Below, piece after piece: positions 6,842 to 10,243 of a stretch of 10,243 bases of DNA (position 1 is the stretch's first letter; each line of letters opens with the position of its first letter). Source of the DNA: a bacterium (GTDB lineage: Bacteria; Dependentiae; Babeliae; Babeliales; UASB340); the NCBI GenBank assembly GCA_030630075.1, contig DAOVNS010000042.1, positions 1 to 10,243 on the forward strand. Direction: 5' to 3'. The notes beneath the pieces were generated by a model. It saw nothing but the letters and a program-made list of their open reading frames with translations, was not told the origin of the DNA and made no database searches. Made by a program: the position numbers and the translations under genes.

Positions 6842-7174
6842 ATGGAAAAAGATATAAAAAAATACAATCTGAGACAAGTAAAACTTATGGAATCTAAGAT
6901 TAAAGAATACCTAAATGCTCAGATTCCAATTCGATGGCTAATTGATGATTTAGAAGCTTTAATTCGTAGCATAAAGCTTCCACCGCAACATTTTTTAGAA
7001 AATTTTATTTCGGAATGGTCTAGTCTTGAAATTTGTTATGCAAATGTAAAATATGAAAATAGAAAAGATTTTAATTCGTTCGAAAAAAAATTGATAGAGC
7101 AAGCCTTAAATAACCTTACGGCTCTTATAGAGCAATACAAAAAACAACATTTATCTAACTTAGAAGATGAGTAA
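6842..7174 (+). CDS. Probable immunity protein for the upstream toxin-like protein
   Basis: 110 residues, starting 21 bases after the toxin-like gene ends, on the same strand and before a strong terminator. It has no signal peptide, unlike the other complete plus-strand genes here, so it should stay in the cytosol where an immunity protein is needed. The sequence is almost all helical and charged: an N-terminal helix (RQVKLMESKIKEYLNAQI), then IRWLIDDLEALI, a segment with FLENFISEWSSLE, and a final helix EKKLIEQALNNLTALIEQY. It recalls small all-helical proteins encoded next to DUF4258-type toxin tips in other bacteria; this is recognition of a pattern, not a verified match. The ribosome site AGGAA (6826-6830) is 11 bases from the ATG, a rather long spacing. 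An ATG at codon 16 is an alternative start. Confidence 0.65.
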   Translation: MEKDIKKYNLRQVKLMESKIKEYLNAQIPIRWLIDDLEALIRSIKLPPQHFLENFISEWSSLEICYANVKYENRKDFNSFEKKLIEQALNNLTALIEQYKKQHLSNLEDE

Positions 7175-7194
7175 TTAATTATCCAATGTATTTT

Positions 7195-7229
7195 ATAGCC
7201 TCGCAAAAATGCGAGGCTATTTTATTTTT
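7195..7229 (+). terminator. Intrinsic terminator of the toxin-immunity cluster
   Basis: A perfect 11-bp stem (ATAGCCTCGCA, loop AAAA, TGCGAGGCTAT) is followed by TTTATTTTT, starting 20 bases after the stop codon of the 110-residue gene. The T-rich tail is on the plus strand only, so it mainly ends plus-strand transcription. The opposing gene's stop at 7248 is close, and the hairpin may also slow transcription from that side. Confidence 0.9.
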
Positions 7230-7247
7230 CTATCGCAAGATTTTATT

Positions 7248-7943
7248 TCAAACTTTATATTTTTGCCAATAATGTTCTGCAAGTGCACTTAAGTTAGCCA
7301 AGCTTATTGGAAGACAATAATCACTGGAAGTAACTTGAAGCACTGTAGTTTTATATTCATCGTAAAAAGAGAGATACGTAACATTGTAATTATAAGAATG
7401 TGTGTATCCTCCAATAAAAAGAGCACTGGGATTCGGCTGGTAATTGCTATGAACTTTATTTTTATATTGAATTGTTTGAAGATTTATATCATTAATATTT
7501 TTCCAAAAAAATATTCTTTCATTCCAAAGTTTAGCTCCTTCTTTATCAAATGAAATATATGGGGTTTTGCGAAATTTCATAATTAAATCTTTTATTGCTG
7601 TTTTAAAACACAAAAAACTTACGCCTCCCATTGCAACACAGAAAACTTTTTGAATCAATTTTTCATACCACTGATTTGTAGAAATATTAAATGACAAAGG
7701 AATGGCTGCCAATGATAATGAACCTAATCCTCCCAAAATAGTTATAATTAAAGTTGATGGATCTGCAAAGAGTATTAATTCATCATTCTTTTCTTCATAT
7801 TTAATATATTTATTTTGAGAACCATAAGTTGCTACAAAATGAGAAACATAATTATCTTTTTTGTAGGATGGGTTTCCTAAAAATTGTGGTGATACATTGT
7901 TAAAAAATATTCCACAAATTAAAATTACTATAATTTTTTGCAT
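7248..7943 (-). CDS. Membrane protein with two TM segments and a probable bacterial PH-like domain
   Basis: 231 residues on the minus strand. The N-terminus (MQKIIVILICGIFFNNVS) is hydrophobic and looks like a signal peptide or membrane anchor. Two further hydrophobic segments lie at about 63-83 (LIITILGGLGSLSLAAIPLS) and 99-115. After them, at about 127-231, comes a PYISFDKEG strand, an I-F-F-W-K-N-I-N-D-I motif, and a final L-P-I-S-(x)3-L-S-A-L helix. This arrangement resembles STM3941-like membrane proteins with a bacterial PH-like domain, though it rests on pattern alone. The function is unknown. The ribosome site is uncertain: AAGG is 13 bases from the ATG, and a TATAAT sits only 4 bases upstream. 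It converges on the toxin-immunity cluster. Confidence 0.7.
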   Translation of the reverse strand: MQKIIVILICGIFFNNVSPQFLGNPSYKKDNYVSHFVATYGSQNKYIKYEEKNDELILFADPSTLIITILGGLGSLSLAAIPLSFNISTNQWYEKLIQKVFCVAMGGVSFLCFKTAIKDLIMKFRKTPYISFDKEGAKLWNERIFFWKNINDINLQTIQYKNKVHSNYQPNPSALFIGGYTHSYNYNVTYLSFYDEYKTTVLQVTSSDYCLPISLANLSALAEHYWQKYKV

Positions 7944-7947
7944 ATTT

Positions 7948-7953
7948 ATTATA
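7948..7953 (-). promoter_or_regulatory. TATAAT hexamer just upstream of the PH-like gene
   Basis: A consensus -10 hexamer on the minus strand lies four bases before the ATG at 7943, with only a T-run in the -35 position. If used, it would give a nearly leaderless transcript; it may also be chance in AT-rich DNA. Confidence 0.2.
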
Positions 7954-8209
7954 CTACCTTCGTTTTTATAAAAAAAATCAGAATAAGGCTTGGGGAAGCT
8001 TGAAACTTATGTGTTTACTTAGCATATGATAACAAAATTGATTTTAATTCAAAGAATATTTTTTTTGGCAATTAGAACAAAGTAAAAAGTTATTTTGCAA
8101 AAAAGTTCGGGCCTTGTTTTATTTTAAACTTGATTTTTATTTTGTAAGTAATCTGCTCGTCTATTTGTTAAAAAAATTAAGATTTCCAAATATTCATATT
8201 GAAAATGTG

Positions 8210-8261
8210 ACACCTGCTTCGATTTAGATGAATTCAGATTGAATCTGCAAAAATCGAGTGT
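8210..8261 (+). ncRNA. Candidate structured RNA element (bulged hairpin)
   Basis: ACAC (8210-8213) pairs with GTGT (8258-8261), and TCGATTT (8219-8225) with AAATCGA (8251-8257), leaving a 5-base bulge on the left side. Inside, TTCA (8233-8236) and TGAA (8240-8243) can form a small apical stem. The element sits 18 bases before a terminator-like repeat, which is the order expected for a small RNA or an attenuator. It matches no RNA family that I recognise. Confidence 0.3.
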
Positions 8262-8279
8262 TATAAAAAAATATTACCA

Positions 8280-8331
8280 AATCTAACAAAAAGCCTGTTT
8301 GCATTGTCAAAAACCGGCTTTTTGTTAGATT
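8280..8331. terminator. Perfect 16-bp inverted repeat, terminator-like in both directions
   Basis: AATCTAACAAAAAGCC (8280-8295) is the exact reverse complement of GGCTTTTTGTTAGATT (8316-8331). Inside the 20-base loop, GTTT and AAAC can extend the stem after one mismatch. The A5-GCC ... GGC-T5 core has the form of a bidirectional intrinsic terminator, yet there is no annotated gene between it and the divergent gene 340 bases to the left. It may end an unannotated small RNA, block read-through into 8383, or act as an attenuator. Confidence 0.6.
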
Positions 8332-8350
8332 AAAAGTGGTGGGCTACATT
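8322..8350 (+). promoter_or_regulatory. Candidate promoter for the gene at 8383
   Basis: TTGTTA (8322-8327) and TACATT (8345-8350) are spaced 17 bases apart, each matching four of six consensus positions. The -35 element lies inside the right arm of the inverted repeat, so hairpin extrusion or a bound protein could affect it. Confidence 0.25.
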
Positions 8351-8382
8351 GTATTAAAACTAATTTATGAAATGGGGGAAAT

Positions 8383-9072
8383 ATGAAAAAGATGTTTCTT
8401 ATTTTAACGTTATTTTCTTGTCTCTTTTTAAATCTAATACCAGCAAGCTATAATTCTTCAAATCATAATTCTATAGATGATATTTTTATTCCCAATGATT
8501 TATCGCAAATTTCATTAAAAGATTTGCAATATCAAAATTCAAATAATGTTCAAGCCGTTTTATCTACAATGTCCGTAGTTCCAGAAAAATTATTAAAGCT
8601 TTCAGAAAAAGTTAATTCAGCATTTAATTTTATTGCCAATCGTATTGATACAATTTTAACCAAAAAGGGTGTAATCAAAACCTTAATAATTCTTGGACCA
8701 CTTTTTACGTTGTACTGTTACTTTTTCTCGCCCGAACCAGTAATGGCTTTAATCAATAAAATTATTAGTTCTGCTGCGTATGGAGCATCTAAGATAGCAT
8801 CGTATACTGTTGATGGTTTTACTGAAAATCAAGCAGATATAGATATTGCAATTAATAAAATTTCAGATGAATATGGAATGATTGAAGGAAGACGTATTGT
8901 TATGACAGAAATAGGACAAATGCATGGTTTATTTCAATCTATTTGGGAGTATCCGTTTTCAACTATTGCTTTATTAGCAAATAAAGGTACCAATATGGTT
9001 TTGGGTAATGGGGTTCCATTTATAGCTGCACTTCTAGCAAATAATTTATGGAAGAGAACTCCCGGGGGGTGA
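8383..9072 (+). CDS. Exported or membrane protein of unknown function
   Basis: 229 residues with a GGGGG ribosome site five bases before the ATG, the same style as the large toxin-like gene. Residues 1-22 or so are a signal peptide (MKKMF, hydrophobic core, IPA cleavage site). A clear transmembrane segment lies at about 98-115 (IKTLIILGPLFTLYCYFF), followed by an amphipathic or weakly hydrophobic stretch (120-140). A helical region with a D-E-Y-G-M-I-E-G-R-R motif (162-171) comes next, and two semi-hydrophobic segments end the protein (about 192-221). I do not recognise a family. It is monocistronic, bounded by hairpins on both sides. The alternating polar and moderately hydrophobic helices could suit an envelope protein; this is inference. 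Confidence 0.7.
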   Translation: MKKMFLILTLFSCLFLNLIPASYNSSNHNSIDDIFIPNDLSQISLKDLQYQNSNNVQAVLSTMSVVPEKLLKLSEKVNSAFNFIANRIDTILTKKGVIKTLIILGPLFTLYCYFFSPEPVMALINKIISSAAYGASKIASYTVDGFTENQADIDIAINKISDEYGMIEGRRIVMTEIGQMHGLFQSIWEYPFSTIALLANKGTNMVLGNGVPFIAALLANNLWKRTPGG

Positions 9073-9097
9073 GAAAATTTATTTAACACAAGTTAAC

Positions 9098-9141
9098 AAA
9101 AAAGAAGGCCTTTGATTAAGTTTAATGGCCTTCTTTTTTTT
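9098..9141 (+). terminator. Intrinsic terminator of the 8383-9072 gene
   Basis: A perfect 13-bp stem (AAAAAAGAAGGCC at 9098-9110 with GGCCTTCTTTTTT at 9127-9139) with a 16-base loop ends in a T-run, 25 bases after the stop codon. It has A- and T-runs on both sides and could work in both directions, but there is no opposing gene nearby. Confidence 0.9.
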
Positions 9142-9194
9142 ATGCTTTTCTGCTAGATTTACTCAAATTAATATTCATAAATAAGGTAAATTTA

Positions 9195-9956
9195 ATGAAA
9201 AGTTTATTTAAGATCTTTTTTGTTTTGCAAATGTTTTTTTTATTTTTTTGTAATCAACTCATTACTGCTCCTGCGAAATATGAGGTTTATGATGAGCAAG
9301 ATTTTGAAGATATTACATTTGGTTGTAGAAACATGAGAAGATCAGATTTAAGATATGCTCCATTAGGAAATATAAAATTTTCAGATGGGTTAAATTTAGA
9401 AAGAAGTTGGCTAGGAGGCGCATCATTTAAATCGTCTCGTCTTAGAAATGCAACTTTAAAAAAAGTTAATGCTGTAAGGGCTAGTTTTAGAGAAGCAAAT
9501 CTTGAAAGTGCAGACTTATCACATGGTAATTTTACTGAAGCATTATTTTGGAATGCCAATTTAAAAGATATAAAAGCTGAAAAAGCGATTTTTTATAGAG
9601 CTAAAGGTTTAACAAATGAACAAAAACAATACCTTAGGAATCATGGTGCATTAAAAGTTCCCTTGGACATTATTTATGAACCAGAAGACTACGATAAAGA
9701 AGTTTTTGATCCGAGCACTCTTTCATGCAAAGAAAAACTAACAAGATATTTCACCTGGAAATTCAAATCCAAGAATCAAGGAACTCAAAGGTTTGAGGAA
9801 GACCTTGAAGACTATCCCAAAGAAGTTTATTGCCCAAAAACAAACTTAAGTCTTAAAGAAAAAATTCACCAATATCTTATAAAAAAATATAAATGGTATT
9901 TTTACTGTCAAAGCCGAGGAACTCAAACTGAAGAAATAAGTATCGAAACAGATTGA
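9195..9956 (+). CDS. Short exported pentapeptide-repeat protein with duplicated C-terminal module
   Basis: 253 residues. The start has AAGG nine bases upstream. Residues 1-25 are a strongly hydrophobic signal peptide (phenylalanine-rich, ending near LITA). Its Cys19 sits in LFFC, which does not fit the lipobox well, so a lipoprotein is unlikely. Pentapeptide repeats fill about 39-134 (for example ASFREANLESADLSHGNF), capped by GLTNEQKQYLRNHGA (138-152), a common ending for such solenoids. The C-terminal part holds two related ~40-residue copies, each beginning EDY-x-KEV and ending in GTQ (about 164-199 and 205-244), with K-E-K-(L/I) and aromatic-basic segments. The function is unknown. It is a smaller relative in architecture of the large pentapeptide protein at 720-3812, but without the Gly/Ala tail. 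It stands between its neighbour's terminator and a convergent gene, so it is probably transcribed alone. Confidence 0.8.
   Translation: MKSLFKIFFVLQMFFLFFCNQLITAPAKYEVYDEQDFEDITFGCRNMRRSDLRYAPLGNIKFSDGLNLERSWLGGASFKSSRLRNATLKKVNAVRASFREANLESADLSHGNFTEALFWNANLKDIKAEKAIFYRAKGLTNEQKQYLRNHGALKVPLDIIYEPEDYDKEVFDPSTLSCKEKLTRYFTWKFKSKNQGTQRFEEDLEDYPKEVYCPKTNLSLKEKIHQYLIKKYKWYFYCQSRGTQTEEISIETD
9684..9930 (+). repeat. Tandem duplication at the end of the short pentapeptide protein
   Basis: Two copies offset by 123 bases (41 codons) start at 9684 and 9807. Both encode E-D-Y-(D/P)-K-E-V-(F/Y) and S-x-K-E-K-(L/I), and both end with G-T-Q. The second copy has a few extra aromatic and basic residues before that ending. 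Sequence divergence shows an old duplication. Confidence 0.75.
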
Positions 9957-9972
9957 TTTAAAAAATTAATCT
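9950..9972. terminator. Weak AT-only hairpin spanning both convergent stop codons
   Basis: AGATTGATTT and AAATTAATCT form a 10-bp stem with one G-U pair on the plus-strand RNA and an AAA loop. It includes the TGA of the plus gene and the TAA of the minus gene. Without G-C pairs or a clean T-run it would be a poor terminator. No better one is visible between these two genes. Confidence 0.25.
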
Positions 9973-10243
9973 AAAATATTTTTAAACCTTCGATGCTGCC
10001 ACATCCATTGCTCGGGAGATTTACGAATAGCCCTTTCGAGAATCCTGTTAATTTCCAAGGCCATTTCATATTCAGGATCATCGTATTTAGCAAAATCTTC
10101 GGGAAATAATGGTGGAAGTATTTCGAATTCATATTTAGATAGTTTTTGTATAAAACTAAAACCAGGAACAATCGGCGCGCCGATTTTTAAACTTAATTTA
10201 ATAAACGCAGTATGCGTCCAAACATCATGACCAAAAAGAGGTA
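9966..10243 (-). CDS. Lipid A biosynthesis acyltransferase (LpxL/HtrB family), C-terminal part
   Basis: The last 92 residues of a minus-strand gene run off the right edge. The family transfers an acyl chain from acyl-ACP to a Kdo2-lipid IVA type acceptor at the inner membrane, completing lipid A. The visible part shows THTAFIKLSLKIGAPIVPGF, equivalent to the loop and strand before the last domain. It also shows ILPPLFPED, a helix with N-R-I-L-E-R-A-I, and the characteristic ending SPEQWMWQHRRFK, close to the PEQ-x-MW-x-HRRFK signature of the family. The catalytic HX4(D/E) motif would lie further N-terminal, outside the window. The stop TAA is complementary to 9966-9968, nine bases from the stop of the opposing pentapeptide gene. 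Which acyl position it serves cannot be told from this part. Confidence 0.88.
   Translation of the reverse strand, partial: PLFGHDVWTHTAFIKLSLKIGAPIVPGFSFIQKLSKYEFEILPPLFPEDFAKYDDPEYEMALEINRILERAIRKSPEQWMWQHRRFKNILD

Larger units (their letters stand above)
7944..8382. other. Gene-free region with two strong hairpins
   Basis: 439 bases lie between divergent genes. No ORF of useful length or with a good ribosome site is visible on either strand. The left half (7944-8200) is plain AT-rich sequence. The right half carries a bulged hairpin (8210-8261), a perfect 16-bp inverted repeat (8280-8331) and a candidate promoter whose -35 overlaps the second arm. This could be a small RNA gene ending at the second hairpin, or a structured leader of the gene at 8383. 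Confidence 0.5.

Noticed and set aside
9195..9290. A lipoprotein signal at Cys19 of the short pentapeptide protein
   Set aside because: The residues before the cysteine (LFF) do not fit the lipobox, which needs a small residue at -1, and a normal cleavage site follows.
9971..10171. A 66-codon minus-strand open frame near the right edge
   Set aside because: It overlaps the acyltransferase in another frame; the family motif PEQWMWQHRRFK is in the frame ending at 9966.

Overview
This is an AT-rich window (roughly 30% GC by eye) from what looks like a Gram-negative bacterium with a host-associated lifestyle. The last gene is the C-terminal part of a lipid A acyltransferase (LpxL/HtrB type), which implies an LPS-bearing outer membrane. 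The run of large, low-complexity secreted proteins with lysine-starting signal peptides, pentapeptide repeats and Gly/Ala tails reminds me of Candidatus Dependentiae (TM6/Babela-like intracellular bacteria of amoebae). That placement is an inference from style, not a database match.

Layout. Positions 1-83 (minus) hold the first 27 codons of a gene running off the left edge. A possible 41-codon ORF with a strong Shine-Dalgarno site lies at 194-319 (minus), and about 400 bp of regulatory or empty DNA follows. The core of the window is a three-gene plus-strand cluster with no convincing terminator inside it: (1) 720-3812, a 1030-residue exported pentapeptide-repeat protein with a very basic N-terminus and a hydrophobic Gly/Ala-rich tail; (2) 3857-6820, a 987-residue exported multidomain protein whose last ~75 residues look like a small RNase-type toxin domain (HxxxRMxERG motif, DUF4258/BECR-like); (3) 6842-7174, a 110-residue helical protein without a signal peptide, placed and sized like the cognate immunity protein. 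A strong intrinsic terminator at 7195-7229 closes the cluster.

The right part holds a minus-strand membrane protein with a probable bacterial PH-like domain (7248-7943). Next is a 439-bp gene-free region with two strong hairpins (8210-8261 and 8280-8331). Then come an unrecognised exported/membrane protein (8383-9072) with its own terminator, a second, short exported pentapeptide-repeat protein with a duplicated C-terminal module (9195-9956), and the acyltransferase, whose 3' end lies nine bases away on the opposite strand.

How they may work together: the central cluster reads best as a polymorphic-toxin-like locus, in which an exported toxin-tipped protein is made with a cytosolic protector and a large surface or secreted pentapeptide protein. 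The functional link between gene 1 and the toxin pair rests on co-orientation, close spacing and a nearly identical 15-nt start context, and is inference.
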